Of a DNA stretch of 60,213 nucleotides, positions 27,493 through 36,083 are shown piece by piece. Both the position numbers and the translations under genes were made by a program. The DNA lies in the NCBI RefSeq assembly GCF_014397005.1, contig NZ_JACGWS010000022.1:1-60213 (forward strand), given 5' to 3'. This stretch comes from Kordia aestuariivivens (GTDB lineage: Bacteria; Bacteroidota; Bacteroidia; Flavobacteriales; Flavobacteriaceae). Each line of letters opens with the position of its first letter. Within the stretch, counting starts at the first letter, position 1. The notes below the pieces were generated by a model. The model worked only from the letters and a program-made list of their open reading frames with translations, made no database searches and had not been told where the DNA came from.

Positions 27493-27500
27493 CAAATATA
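27493..27500 (-). promoter_or_regulatory. Promoter -7 box for pyrH-frr
   Basis: The minus strand reads TATATTTG, with a TTG 17 nt upstream. It gives pyrH its own promoter and argues for the inner pyrH start codon. Confidence 0.6.
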
Positions 27501-27660
27501 ACAAATAATGAAGTGTACAAAAATGTTTTTAGTAGTGTTCCTTATTTTGTTGTGATAGAATTTAGAACATCTTAAAAAAACACAGATTAAAAAGTCGTGT
27601 TTTTAAACTTATGATTAGTGATATAACTTTTAGTTTAAACATAAATTTTCTAATCACCAC

Positions 27661-27668
27661 TATTTTTG
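27661..27668 (+). promoter_or_regulatory. Possible -7 box for the second KGG-leader gene
   Basis: TATTTTTG matches TAnnTTTG and lies 67 nt before the start codon. A TTT triplet lies about 24 nt upstream but no TTG at the ideal distance. Confidence 0.4.
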
Positions 27669-27734
27669 TAGTTTAATATTTGCATAAATATAAGTTAATT
27701 ACTACATTCATGATTAACCATAAATCAAATTGTT

Positions 27735-27986
27735 ATGAAAAAGCAAAAATTAAAATTAGGATTACAAAAGTCAAGAATTTCTAACTTACAAACTTTAAAT
27801 ACAGTTAAAGGTGGAAATGGTTCTGACCTCAGTGCATGTATTAAATGCGTTGATACAAGCGTGCACACTGAAAATGAAGATGAATGTAATGAATCTGCAA
27901 ATTGTCCAGGTAGTGGAGGTTATTTATGTGGTGGATCTGCACGTTTAAATTGCAGTATTCCAACCAACCCCGAGACTCCTTGTTAA
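27735..27986 (+). CDS. KGG-leader ribosomal peptide precursor, Cys-rich core (class I lanthipeptide-like)
   Basis: This 83-aa peptide has a leader (1-27) MKKQKLKLGLQKSRISNLQT-LNTVKGG, which closely follows the Bacteroidota class I lanthipeptide leader pattern and ends at a double-Gly site. The core (28-83) contains seven Cys, with many Ser/Thr to serve as dehydration sites (NGSDLSACIKCVDTSVH; SANCPGSGGYLCGGSARLNC), and ends in Cys. No LanB/LanC-like enzyme, protease or exporter is nearby. It lies opposite in strand to tsf and pyrH and has its own terminator. Thioether formation is inferred from family only; disulfides are also possible. Confidence 0.8.
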   Translation: MKKQKLKLGLQKSRISNLQTLNTVKGGNGSDLSACIKCVDTSVHTENEDECNESANCPGSGGYLCGGSARLNCSIPTNPETPC

Positions 27987-28002
27987 TAATAAATTACAAA
28001 CT

Positions 28003-28040
28003 AAAAAAGGGTTGTCAATTAAATTGATAACCCTTTTTTT
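28003..28040. terminator. Bidirectional terminator between the peptide gene and tsf
   Basis: GGGTTGTCAA (28009-28018) pairs with TTGATAACCC (28024-28033), flanked by A and T runs. It can stop both the plus-strand peptide gene and the minus-strand rplM-tsf transcript. Confidence 0.9.
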
Positions 28041-28070
28041 ATACTAATAACTCCGAAGAGTATATTTTGT

Positions 28071-29036
28071 TTATCCTAAAGATACACGTTTGAATCCAGT
28101 TACATGAACGTCTCCGTAAGAAGCAACATATTTAGCAACCGTAGACTTTTCATCTTTGATGAAGTTTTGGTCTAATAAACATTGCTCTTGGTCTAACGTC
28201 GTGTTATCAGAAATGAATCTTTCCATTTTTCCTGGTAAGATACGATCCCAAATTTTCTCTGGTTTTCCTTCTGCAGCTAATTCAGCTTTTGCAGCAGCTT
28301 CTGCTTTTGCTAAAACTTCTTCGCTTAACTGAGACATAGAAATGTATTGAGGAACATTTTTCAATGTTTTCCCTAAACGACCTAACTCTTCGTTATCTTT
28401 TTCAATAGCAGCAATTCTTGCTTCTGTTTCAGAGGCAACAAATGCAGGGTCAAAATCTTTGTAAGATAATGTCGTTGCTCCCATAGAAGCAATTTGCATC
28501 GCTAAGTCTTTTGCTAATGTTTCAGCATTATCAACGTTTGCAGATAATCCAACAACAGCAGCAATTTTATTGATGTGTACGTAAGAACCAACGTAAGGAG
28601 CTTCGATTTTTTCAAAACCACTAATGTCAATTTTTTCACCAATAACACCTGTTTGTTCTATTAGTTTATCAGCAACTGTCATTCCACCGAAATCAGCAGC
28701 TAAAAATTCTTCTTTTGTATTGTGATCAATAGCCAAGTCAGCAAATTGTTTTGCTAAGGTTACAAAACTTTCGTTTTTACCAACGAAATCAGTTTCACAT
28801 CCTAAAACAATTGCAACACCAGCAGTATTGTCCGCATTTAATTTAGCAACAGCAACACCTTCAGAAGATTCACGATCTGCTCTTTTAGCAGCAACTTTTT
28901 GACCTTTCTTACGAAGAATGTCAATTGCTTTATCGAAATCACCTTCAGCTTCAACTAATGCTTTTTTGCAGTCCATCATTCCTGCACCGGTAGTTTTTCT
29001 TAATTTACCTACTTCTGCGGCTGTAATTTTTGCCAT
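28071..29036 (-). CDS. tsf: Translation elongation factor Ts
   Basis: This 321-aa nucleotide-exchange factor for EF-Tu has the N-terminal UBA-like domain (AAEVGKLRKTTGAGMMDCKKAL), the TDFVGKNESFV motif that inserts into EF-Tu, and a duplicated dimerisation domain. It is longer than the E. coli protein, as is normal in Bacteroidota. It is the last gene of rplM-rpsI-rpsB-tsf, followed by a terminator. Confidence 0.97.
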   Translation of the reverse strand: MAKITAAEVGKLRKTTGAGMMDCKKALVEAEGDFDKAIDILRKKGQKVAAKRADRESSEGVAVAKLNADNTAGVAIVLGCETDFVGKNESFVTLAKQFADLAIDHNTKEEFLAADFGGMTVADKLIEQTGVIGEKIDISGFEKIEAPYVGSYVHINKIAAVVGLSANVDNAETLAKDLAMQIASMGATTLSYKDFDPAFVASETEARIAAIEKDNEELGRLGKTLKNVPQYISMSQLSEEVLAKAEAAAKAELAAEGKPEKIWDRILPGKMERFISDNTTLDQEQCLLDQNFIKDEKSTVAKYVASYGDVHVTGFKRVSLG

Positions 29037-29058
29037 TTTATGTGTGTTTTAATGTTTA

Positions 29059-29126
29059 ATACGTTAATTCAGTAGTTTCAAAATCAACAGTAAAACTGCT
29101 CATTTATCTTTTATGAATTAACGTAT
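29059..29126. repeat. 13-bp perfect inverted repeat between rpsB and tsf
   Basis: ATACGTTAATTCA (29059-29071) and TGAATTAACGTAT (29114-29126) are exact inverse copies 42 nt apart, with partly complementary sequence inside. On the minus strand this lies in the rpsB-tsf spacer. It lacks a T run, so it may be a processing or attenuation structure rather than a terminator. Confidence 0.6.
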
Positions 29127-29142
29127 CAACGTTAAATAATAA

Positions 29143-30042
29143 TTATTTTGTTTCGTCTTCTTTTGCTGGAGCTTCCGTTGCAGCTGGAGCAGCAGCTTCA
29201 GCTTTTGGAGCTTCTTCCGTTACAACTGGAGCAGGAGCTTCTGCTACAGCTGGTGCTGGAGTTTCTACTACTGCCTTTGGAGCTGGAGTTTCTTTTGCAG
29301 CTTTTGGAGCAGCAACTTCTTCTTTATCAGCTTTTTTAGCATCCTTTTCAGCTTTTCTTTCAGATAAACCTTCGATTACTGCATCAGTAACGTGAGTTAA
29401 AATATTCTCGATTGATTTAGAAGCATCATCATTTGCAGGAATTACATACTCTACCTGTCTTGGGTCAGAGTTTGTGTCAACCATTGCAAAAATTGGAATG
29501 TTTAATTTCTGAGCTTCTTTAATCGCGATGTGTTCACGTTTGATATCAACAACGAATAATGCACCTGGAAGACGTGTCATATCGTTGATTGAACCTAAGT
29601 TTTTCTCTAATTTTGCTCTTAAACGATCAACTTGTAAGCGTTCTTTCTTAGATAAAGTTAAGAACGTTCCATCCTTTTTCATTCTATCAATTGAAGCCAT
29701 TTTTTTAACAGCTTTTCTGATCGTTACAAAGTTAGTTAACATTCCACCTGGCCATCTTTCAGTGATGTAAGGCATGTTAGCTTTCCCTGCTTTTTCAGCA
29801 ACAATATCTTTTGCTTGTTTTTTGGTAGCTACGAAAAGTATTTTTCTACCAGATGCTGCAATTTTCTTTAAAGCTTCATTCGCTTCTTCAATTTTAGCAG
29901 CAGTCTTATATAAGTTGATAATGTGGATTCCATTACGCTCCATGTAGATATACGGCGCCATGTTTGGATCCCATTTTCTTGTCAAGTGTCCAAAGTGTAC
30001 ACCAGCTTCAAGTAAGTCTTTTACTTCTATTTTATTTGCCAT
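29143..30042 (-). CDS. rpsB: 30S ribosomal protein S2
   Basis: This uS2 protein is about 299 aa from the Met at 30042 (MANKIEVKDLLEAGVHFGH). A Met 11 codons upstream is in poor context and non-conserved. The S2 core (1-230) shows GHLTRKWDPNMAPYIY, RKILFVATKKQA, ERWPGGMLTNF and MVDTNSDPRQVEYVIPANDD. The final 60 or so residues form an Ala/Pro/Glu/Lys low-complexity tail (PAPKAVVETPAPAVAEAPAP), longer than in E. coli. Confidence 0.97.
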   Translation of the reverse strand: MANKIEVKDLLEAGVHFGHLTRKWDPNMAPYIYMERNGIHIINLYKTAAKIEEANEALKKIAASGRKILFVATKKQAKDIVAEKAGKANMPYITERWPGGMLTNFVTIRKAVKKMASIDRMKKDGTFLTLSKKERLQVDRLRAKLEKNLGSINDMTRLPGALFVVDIKREHIAIKEAQKLNIPIFAMVDTNSDPRQVEYVIPANDDASKSIENILTHVTDAVIEGLSERKAEKDAKKADKEEVAAPKAAKETPAPKAVVETPAPAVAEAPAPVVTEEAPKAEAAAPAATEAPAKEDETK

Positions 30043-30208
30043 TTTTGTAAATAGTTTACGTTCCGTTGTTAGCAATAGGTAAGTAGCAATAATAATTGGT
30101 CTTATCTATTTAGATGCTAAACTAATTTTCGCTGTGCGAAACAACGACAACATGATTTTAATTTCAATAATAAATGAACTGTACGTTTTTTTCGAAAAAC
30201 GACAAAAA

Positions 30209-30595
30209 TTAACGCTTAGAGAACTGGAATTTCTTACGAGCTTTCTTCTGTCCAAATTTCTTACGTTCAACCATTCTTGGATCTCTTGTTAGTAATCCTT
30301 CTGGTTTAAGTGCTAATCTGTTTTCAGGATCAATCTCACATAAAACTCTTGAGATTGCCAAACGAACAGCTTCTGCTTGTCCAGTAGATCCACCACCATA
30401 TACATTTACTTTTACATCGTATGTATCAACTGTTTCTGTTAAAGCGAACGGTTGTTTTACTTTGTACTGTAATGTTGGTGTTGGGAAATACGTTTCAAAC
30501 GATTTCTTGTTTACGGTAATGTTTCCAGTTCCTGGAGTAACATATACACGTGCAACAGCCGTCTTTCTACGACCAATTTTGTGAATAACTTCCAT
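30209..30595 (-). CDS. rpsI: 30S ribosomal protein S9
   Basis: This 128-aa uS9 protein has [18 protein letters not shown] at the N terminus, [20 protein letters not shown] in the middle, and the basic tail [17 protein letters not shown] that reaches the P-site tRNA. It starts 1 nt after the rplM stop, so the two are translationally linked. Confidence 0.98.
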   Translation of the reverse strand: MEVIHKIGRRKTAVARVYVTPGTGNITVNKKSFETYFPTPTLQYKVKQPFALTETVDTYDVKVNVYGGGSTGQAEAVRLAISRVLCEIDPENRLALKPEGLLTRDPRMVERKKFGQKKARKKFQFSKR

Positions 30596-30596
30596 G

Positions 30597-31052
30597 TTAC
30601 ATTAAATCATTTAAGTTAGTAAGTGTTGGCTTCTGCGCATCTTGATCGTGCTTTGGTCCAACATAAACTTTTAGGTTACGGAATAATGCGCTACCCAATT
30701 TGTTTTTTGGTAACATTCCTTTAACTGATTTTTCCACTAATCTTGCTGGATCTTTTCCGAAAAGTTCCGTTGCAGTTAATGATTTTTGACCACCTGGATA
30801 ACCTGTGTGACGGATATAAGTTTTGTCCGTCCATTTGTTTCCAGTTAAGATGATTTTCTCTGCATTGATAATAACAACATTATCTCCGCAATCAGCATGT
30901 GGTGTGAAGCTAGGCTTGTACTTACCTCTAAGTAGTTTTGCTACCTTAGAAGCCATACGCCCTAGCGTTTGTCCTTCAGCATCAACCAAAACCCATTGCT
31001 TATCTGCAGTAGCTTTGTTCGCTGAAATTGTTTTGTAGCTTAATGTGTCCAC
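30597..31052 (-). CDS. rplM: 50S ribosomal protein L13
   Basis: This 151-aa uL13 protein shows [42 protein letters not shown] and [21 protein letters not shown]. It is the first gene of the rplM-rpsI-rpsB-tsf group and has a textbook promoter 50 nt upstream. Confidence 0.98.
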   Translation of the reverse strand: MDTLSYKTISANKATADKQWVLVDAEGQTLGRMASKVAKLLRGKYKPSFTPHADCGDNVVIINAEKIILTGNKWTDKTYIRHTGYPGGQKSLTATELFGKDPARLVEKSVKGMLPKNKLGSALFRNLKVYVGPKHDQDAQKPTLTNLNDLM

Positions 31053-31101
31053 ACTAAATTTATTTAATTATTAAACATTCCTATCTCTTAAAAAGAGTCT
31101 G

Positions 31102-31131
31102 CAAAGGTAAGATTTATTATTTAGATAACAA
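31102..31131 (-). promoter_or_regulatory. Canonical promoter of the rplM ribosomal operon
   Basis: On the minus strand TTG (31129-31131), a 19-nt spacer and TACCTTTG (31102-31109) match the Bacteroidota consensus exactly. The leader to the rplM ATG is about 45 nt. Confidence 0.85.
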
Positions 31132-31329
31132 ATACAAAGAGAAGAATCCTGAAATTAGTTAAATGTATTGGTTTTCATCTGCTTACTTTTATTTTGCGAT
31201 TCTTGCCAGATAGAATTCGTTAGCGATTTATATCTTGTGAGCGAATCTAAAAGTGAAAGCACATTTTAACCAGTTAAAAAATTTCACGAAAACGTAATTT
31301 TCCTGCTATCTTTATCAAAATTTTTAGGA

Positions 31330-32334
31330 ATGAAATTTTTACCAAAAATAAAGAAGTTTTTTATGAATACTACAATAATAGTATTGGTAACTTTTGTGTT
31401 GTTTGAAATTTTATATAGAAATTCTGTAATCGATTTTTATAAAGCAGAAACTTCACACTTGAACAATGTTGCAGATCTTGAAAAACCTTCCGTAGATTAT
31501 TTGGTATTTGGCGATTCTTTCTCAGCCACAGCTGCCGATATGAATTATATTGATAAGTTAAAGCGAAACAATCCTAATAAATCGTTCGTAAATGTGAGTG
31601 TTCCCGGAATTGGGATTCGGCAAGTGAATACTTTCGCGAAAGCAAAAATTAAAAAACATCAACCTAAAGCAATTATTTACCAAGTATATGTCGGAAACGA
31701 TTTGACCGATGTTAATCATTTATGGAGTTGGGAAAAGTTTTCTATTGCCAGAAATTTATATTGGGAAGCATCTGATTATTTTTTGAGTTTGTCCTATTTG
31801 AATCATAAAGCAACCGTTTTTAGTCCGCGCGTCAACAGCAGAACGCATACCATGGCAACGGATATTTTTTCGATTGATTATTACGATCAGCGAACGAAAC
31901 GGTTTTTAAGCTTTGATCGTTCGTTTTTTAATAACACGTTGATGCTTAAGGTACCTTTTAAGGAACGTTATGATGCTTGGTTAGAATATATGAAGACTTT
32001 CTTGGAAACGGTTTCTAAAGACATTCCTGTGTATATTGTTTGGATTCCACATTGTTCACAAGTAAACGATTTTTATGCAAACAATTTGAATCAGCTAGGC
32101 GCCAATTTTGAAGATAAAATGACCATTCAGCAAACCGATTATCCATTCTTCGCGCAAGCTAAAAAGGATTTAAAAGCATTCACAAATGTGACACAATTAA
32201 ATCCTTTAGAAACTTTTCAAGCGAACGACAATGCTAGTCATCGTTTGTATTTTTCCAACGATCCACACATTAATACTAATGGGAATGTGGTATTGAGTGA
32301 TTTTTTACAGTCTGAAATTCCTTTTAAAAAGTAA
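31330..32334 (+). CDS. Membrane-anchored SGNH/GDSL hydrolase-like protein
   Basis: This 334-aa protein has one N-terminal membrane helix (about 12-28) and a periplasmic SGNH domain. Block I is LVFGDSFSA with Ser63, the block III region is VYVGNDLTD, and the C-terminal catalytic pair is NDPHINTNGNVVLSDFL. Such domains deacetylate or acetylate glycans and lipids (AlgJ/AlgX-like and related). It is the first of five such genes in the right half and is transcribed alone, divergent from rplM. The exact substrate is not shown. Confidence 0.8.
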   Translation: MKFLPKIKKFFMNTTIIVLVTFVLFEILYRNSVIDFYKAETSHLNNVADLEKPSVDYLVFGDSFSATAADMNYIDKLKRNNPNKSFVNVSVPGIGIRQVNTFAKAKIKKHQPKAIIYQVYVGNDLTDVNHLWSWEKFSIARNLYWEASDYFLSLSYLNHKATVFSPRVNSRTHTMATDIFSIDYYDQRTKRFLSFDRSFFNNTLMLKVPFKERYDAWLEYMKTFLETVSKDIPVYIVWIPHCSQVNDFYANNLNQLGANFEDKMTIQQTDYPFFAQAKKDLKAFTNVTQLNPLETFQANDNASHRLYFSNDPHINTNGNVVLSDFLQSEIPFKK

Positions 32335-32356
32335 TCTTAGTTTTAAGCCACAATGG

Positions 32357-32376
32357 ATTCCTGCCTTCGCAGGAAT
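32357..32376. repeat. ATTCCTGC hairpin repeat, copy 1
   Basis: ATTCCTGC-CTTC-GCAGGAAT is followed by GAC. It is one of four related hairpins at 32.4, 46.5, 53.1 and 60.1 kb, each with an 8-bp stem or near that. This one separates the convergent SGNH and TerC genes. Confidence 0.75.
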
Positions 32377-32393
32377 GACATTTAAGACAATTA

Positions 32394-33218
32394 TTACGCT
32401 TCCTTCTCTTCACTAGCTTTATCCAACATTTCTTTCTTAGCTAATAAATTCTTTTGGTAACGACCTTGAACAATGTCAATAATAACTAACGTAATAATGA
32501 CAAAGTAGAATGTTGTTTTGCTCATTGGTTCAATAGGGTTTCCAAATAAGTGAATATGTGCTAAATGACCACCTTCAGAGAGTAGCATGATTCCGACAAT
32601 GAACAGTATAAATAATCCCAATACTTCATACATTTTGTTCTTTTGTAAAAAGTCGGATACTTTATCTGCCATTATAATCATTAACAATCCACCTAATACA
32701 ACGGCAACGGTCATTAAAATAAGCTGCGGCGTTTTGTCCATATCACTCGTTAATGCCATGGCACTTAAAATAGAATCAAACGAGAATACCAAGTTCATAA
32801 CCACAATCCAAATGATGACACTTTTTACAGATTTCTTTTTTACATTTTCGGTTTTTTCGTGCTCTTTCATCAACATCATGTGCCAAATTTCTTTGACGGC
32901 GGTGTAAATGATGAAAATTCCACCTGCTAATACAATTAAACTATGTCCGTTAAAGTCGAACTCCACCAAAGAGTTGCTATGCATGGATAAAAATGGTTCT
33001 TGAAAAAACTCGATCAATTGCAGCAACAAAAACAATAATACAATTCGTAAAACAATAGCCAAACCAACGCCCATTTTTCGGACATACGATTGTCTATCTT
33101 TTGGTGCTTTTTGCGATTCTAACGAAATATACAATAGGTTGTCAAATCCTAATACGGCTTGTAATAAGACAAGCATAAATAGGGTAAAAAGACTGTCTAA
33201 GGTTAAAAGTTGTTCCAT
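32394..33218 (-). CDS. TerC family integral membrane protein
   Basis: This 274-aa protein has about seven membrane helices, with the family signature QAVLGFDNLLYISL in helix 1 and VMNLVFSFDSILSAMAL in helix 5, carrying the conserved Asp residues. TerC-type proteins are linked to metal (Mn, Ca) efflux and metalation of secreted enzymes. It is the last gene of a seven-gene minus-strand run that starts with a radical SAM enzyme. A role in metalating exported glycan enzymes is possible but only suggested by position. Confidence 0.9.
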   Translation of the reverse strand: MEQLLTLDSLFTLFMLVLLQAVLGFDNLLYISLESQKAPKDRQSYVRKMGVGLAIVLRIVLLFLLLQLIEFFQEPFLSMHSNSLVEFDFNGHSLIVLAGGIFIIYTAVKEIWHMMLMKEHEKTENVKKKSVKSVIIWIVVMNLVFSFDSILSAMALTSDMDKTPQLILMTVAVVLGGLLMIIMADKVSDFLQKNKMYEVLGLFILFIVGIMLLSEGGHLAHIHLFGNPIEPMSKTTFYFVIITLVIIDIVQGRYQKNLLAKKEMLDKASEEKEA

Positions 33219-33232
33219 GTTTCTTTATATTA

Positions 33233-34432
33233 TTATTGGTTGATTGTTGTTAGTTGTTCAGTTTCAGATACTGTTACAGCTTCGGTTGTTTTTGGTGTCA
33301 GCACAGGTTTTAAATATTCAAACATTCTGGCTGCGACCAATTTATTTCCTAGTTCGCCCGTATGACAAAAGTCAAAATAAACCGTTTTTTCAGCATTGTC
33401 AAATACATCGCTGATATCCACAAAAGTGGAATCTTTAATCATTGTTGAATCTTTACGAACCGTTTCATACGATAACTTATATAAGTTTTCGTAATATTTT
33501 TGATCGTTATAATAGCTTTGTTCAGCTTCTGTTAAGTTCTTTTTTGAATAAATATTCGGCTGCATAAAATTGAACACTTTAAAACCGTATTCGTTCTCTA
33601 AGCTTTTTGAAATTTGAACATAACCAACATAGTTTTTTGCAATATCTGTTGCCAATGCATCCGAACGAGAACTTAATTGTTTGTAGGCTGATTTTGTGAA
33701 TAGTTTGCGCTGCATTGTGGTCACAAATCGGTATAAATTACTCGAATAAATCATTAGTTTAATACGCTTTTTGTAGCTGTGCGCAATTTTAAATTCTTTC
33801 TTTCTGTTGTATGCGTTTGTTGGCGATCCGGCTTCGTTGTTTTGATGTGCAGAAATGATTTCGTTTACGCCATCGTAGAAAATAACAATATCAGGAATAT
33901 TATTTTTTACTAATTCTCGCTGTAGCTGAATATTCTCAGTAACACGTGTGTATCCGTGACAGCCAAAATTGGTTACTTCGACATTCTGATCAGGGAAATT
34001 TGTGTGAATTAATTTTGCTAATTTTGATGGAATGGAATGTTCATCTCTTGAACCTGAGCTATACATCGTAGAACCGCCAAAACAGAATATTTTTAAGGCT
34101 GTCGCCGAATCTTTTAAGCTAGGATTTGCTGTTTTTCGGAGTCCATTTTCATAAATTGTATTGTGTTTTCCATTCATCGGTTTAAAACGATAATGTAAAT
34201 ACGGTTCCCACATCATATCTTGTTGGCGAAGTTCTCTGAAAATTTCCTTGATAGATTCATCATCCATACCATCACCTTCATACAAGCCACTTGCAATAAT
34301 GCGTTCAGTGTTTCCATCAATACCACTTTCATCGTGGTAACTATAAAAGATACCCAATCCAATTTCTAACAAAAGAAGAATGATCAGTACATTTCTGAAT
34401 AATACAAAGGCAAATTTGAGTTTACTTTTCAC
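33233..34432 (-). CDS. Membrane-anchored SGNH/GDSL hydrolase-like protein
   Basis: This 399-aa protein has an N-terminal membrane helix (about 8-28). The periplasmic part has the nucleophile block CFGGSTMYSSG, the VTNFGCHGYTRVTEN block with the oxyanion Gly, FYDGVNEIISAHQN (Asn of block III), and DFCHTGELGNKLVAARMF holding the Asp/His pair. It belongs to a tight operon, with 12 nt to the acyltransferase upstream and 14 nt to terC downstream. Pairing with an acyltransferase suggests glycan acetyl transfer or removal. Confidence 0.82.
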   Translation of the reverse strand: MKSKLKFAFVLFRNVLIILLLLEIGLGIFYSYHDESGIDGNTERIIASGLYEGDGMDDESIKEIFRELRQQDMMWEPYLHYRFKPMNGKHNTIYENGLRKTANPSLKDSATALKIFCFGGSTMYSSGSRDEHSIPSKLAKLIHTNFPDQNVEVTNFGCHGYTRVTENIQLQRELVKNNIPDIVIFYDGVNEIISAHQNNEAGSPTNAYNRKKEFKIAHSYKKRIKLMIYSSNLYRFVTTMQRKLFTKSAYKQLSSRSDALATDIAKNYVGYVQISKSLENEYGFKVFNFMQPNIYSKKNLTEAEQSYYNDQKYYENLYKLSYETVRKDSTMIKDSTFVDISDVFDNAEKTVYFDFCHTGELGNKLVAARMFEYLKPVLTPKTTEAVTVSETEQLTTINQ

Positions 34433-34444
34433 GAATAAAAGGAT

Positions 34445-35410
34445 TTATAAAATATATTTCAATTTCTTGTTGAGTTGAATCAATACATAACTTGCAATTA
34501 CTGACAATATAATAGTCACAAAAGTTGTTGCTGTAGGTGACAAAGTAAGCGTATTATAAATTAAAAAAATAATGAATGGATGCACTAAGTAAATCGCAAT
34601 CGAATATGACGATAATACTTTACTATTCAAATTGGACGTGATTTTGAACGTAAACGCTGCAATTAACAATGCTGGAGCCAAGAATAAATACGAAAGATAG
34701 GTGTTTAGAATCGCTTCTCCTGTTATAAAATAATACGTAATCAAATTCTCTGCAACTAAAATAGTTAAGCTTATAATGAGTAGTTTTATGACAAATTGTT
34801 TGTTGAGTTTGGTATGAAAATTTGCGCGTCTTATTACATAACCAATGCATAAGAGTGGCAATGCAAAGAGCAAAAAGTTTCGATGTAATGGAGGATAATT
34901 GATCAACTTATCTAATGTAGGTTGTTGCTCAAATACATGAAACTGTCCTACATATTGAATGACAATTCCAATTAAAAATAAAACAAAAGCACTTACAATT
35001 AATACTTTATTTGACGCATTTCGAAGTTGATATAATACCAATCCGCCAGGGATAAGCGCAGCCAAATACCATAAATGATTAAAGCCAAACACGAATGTTG
35101 AAATAATTTTAAATAGATTAAAATCAATTAAGTACACCCAAAAATAGGTATAAATCAACATCCAAACGAGGTATAGAATACCAACGCGTTTTGCCCACGT
35201 TTGTATGCGATCATTTTTAAATACGTTAAATAGAAAGAAACCATTCACACAGAAAAAAAATGGAACAGCAATTCTGAAAATTCCGTTTGTCACAATTTGA
35301 GATGCTGTTTCACTATATTCAAACAAAAAGCCACAATGTGTGCCAATCACAAATAGTGCAGCTATAATTTTTAAAATATCTAATAATATATTTCGCGAAG
35401 TTGTTTGCAA
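34445..35410 (-). CDS. Acyltransferase 3 family membrane protein
   Basis: This 321-aa protein has about ten membrane helices. The N-terminal motif ILLDILKIIAALFVIGTHCG has the catalytic-type His of acyltransferase-3 proteins, and FFCVNGFFLF follows in helix 2. Family members move acetyl or succinyl groups from CoA across the membrane to sugars (OafA, NodX). It lies between an SGNH gene and a methyltransferase gene in the same operon, fitting glycan O-acylation. Confidence 0.88.
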   Translation of the reverse strand: MQTTSRNILLDILKIIAALFVIGTHCGFLFEYSETASQIVTNGIFRIAVPFFFCVNGFFLFNVFKNDRIQTWAKRVGILYLVWMLIYTYFWVYLIDFNLFKIISTFVFGFNHLWYLAALIPGGLVLYQLRNASNKVLIVSAFVLFLIGIVIQYVGQFHVFEQQPTLDKLINYPPLHRNFLLFALPLLCIGYVIRRANFHTKLNKQFVIKLLIISLTILVAENLITYYFITGEAILNTYLSYLFLAPALLIAAFTFKITSNLNSKVLSSYSIAIYLVHPFIIFLIYNTLTLSPTATTFVTIILSVIASYVLIQLNKKLKYIL

Positions 35411-35415
35411 ATCTT

Positions 35416-36072
35416 CTATGATTTTTGAATACTAAAGATATAGTTTTTCTCTTTGACGACACTTTTTTGTAAAATCAACTCAAACGAAAGTCCATTTTCA
35501 GAAGCGAGTTGTTTAATGTGTTCAATTTCGCAATCTTCCGATAAAATCATCCAAGTGTTTGGTGCAATATGTGTTGGAAGTTGGGCGAATAGTTTTTTAA
35601 AATACTCAAAATCTTCTCCGCAAAACCAAGCACGTTCCTTATCGTTCTGTGGCGCTTTTGGATAATACGGCGGATTTATAATAATATACTCAAAAGTGTG
35701 ATCCGTTAAATCATCAAACAAATCAGAATACACAACGTTTACGTCAATTTCATTCTTTGCAGCAGCTTCTTTTAGTTCATCAATCGCTATTTGATTGATG
35801 TCAGAAGCTGTCACATTTGCACCTTTAGAAGCTGCAAACAACGAGATAATTCCAGAACCACAGCCGAGTTCTAAAAAGCTCTTGTCCGCAATGTTTAATG
35901 GTTTTATATGTTCTAAAAGAATTTTGGTGCTTATAGTAAATTTTGGAGGAAATACTTCTTCATTAATCTGTACCGTAATACCTTCATATGTATACTTTCG
36001 TTCCTTTACAGTATATTTATCAAAGAAAAATTTCGCAATAGGAAATATGATCTTTCGGAGCTTCTTAAACAT
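35416..36072 (-). CDS. Class I SAM-dependent methyltransferase (HemK/PrmC-like motif)
   Basis: This 218-aa protein has the SAM-binding motif FLELGCGSGIISLFAA, the acidic strand VTASDINQIAIDEL and the N-methyltransferase signature IIINPPYYPKAP. NPPY enzymes methylate amide or amino nitrogen, for example in proteins or bases. There is no membrane segment. It is 5 nt from the acyltransferase and 11 nt from the radical SAM gene, in one operon. The substrate is unknown. Confidence 0.85.
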   Translation of the reverse strand: MFKKLRKIIFPIAKFFFDKYTVKERKYTYEGITVQINEEVFPPKFTISTKILLEHIKPLNIADKSFLELGCGSGIISLFAASKGANVTASDINQIAIDELKEAAAKNEIDVNVVYSDLFDDLTDHTFEYIIINPPYYPKAPQNDKERAWFCGEDFEYFKKLFAQLPTHIAPNTWMILSEDCEIEHIKQLASENGLSFELILQKSVVKEKNYIFSIQKS

Positions 36073-36083
36073 ATTTCTGAAAA

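Noticed and set aside
29148-29339. Leu/Gln-rich plus-strand frame
   Set aside because: It is the antisense shadow of the Ala/Pro/Glu tail of rpsB.
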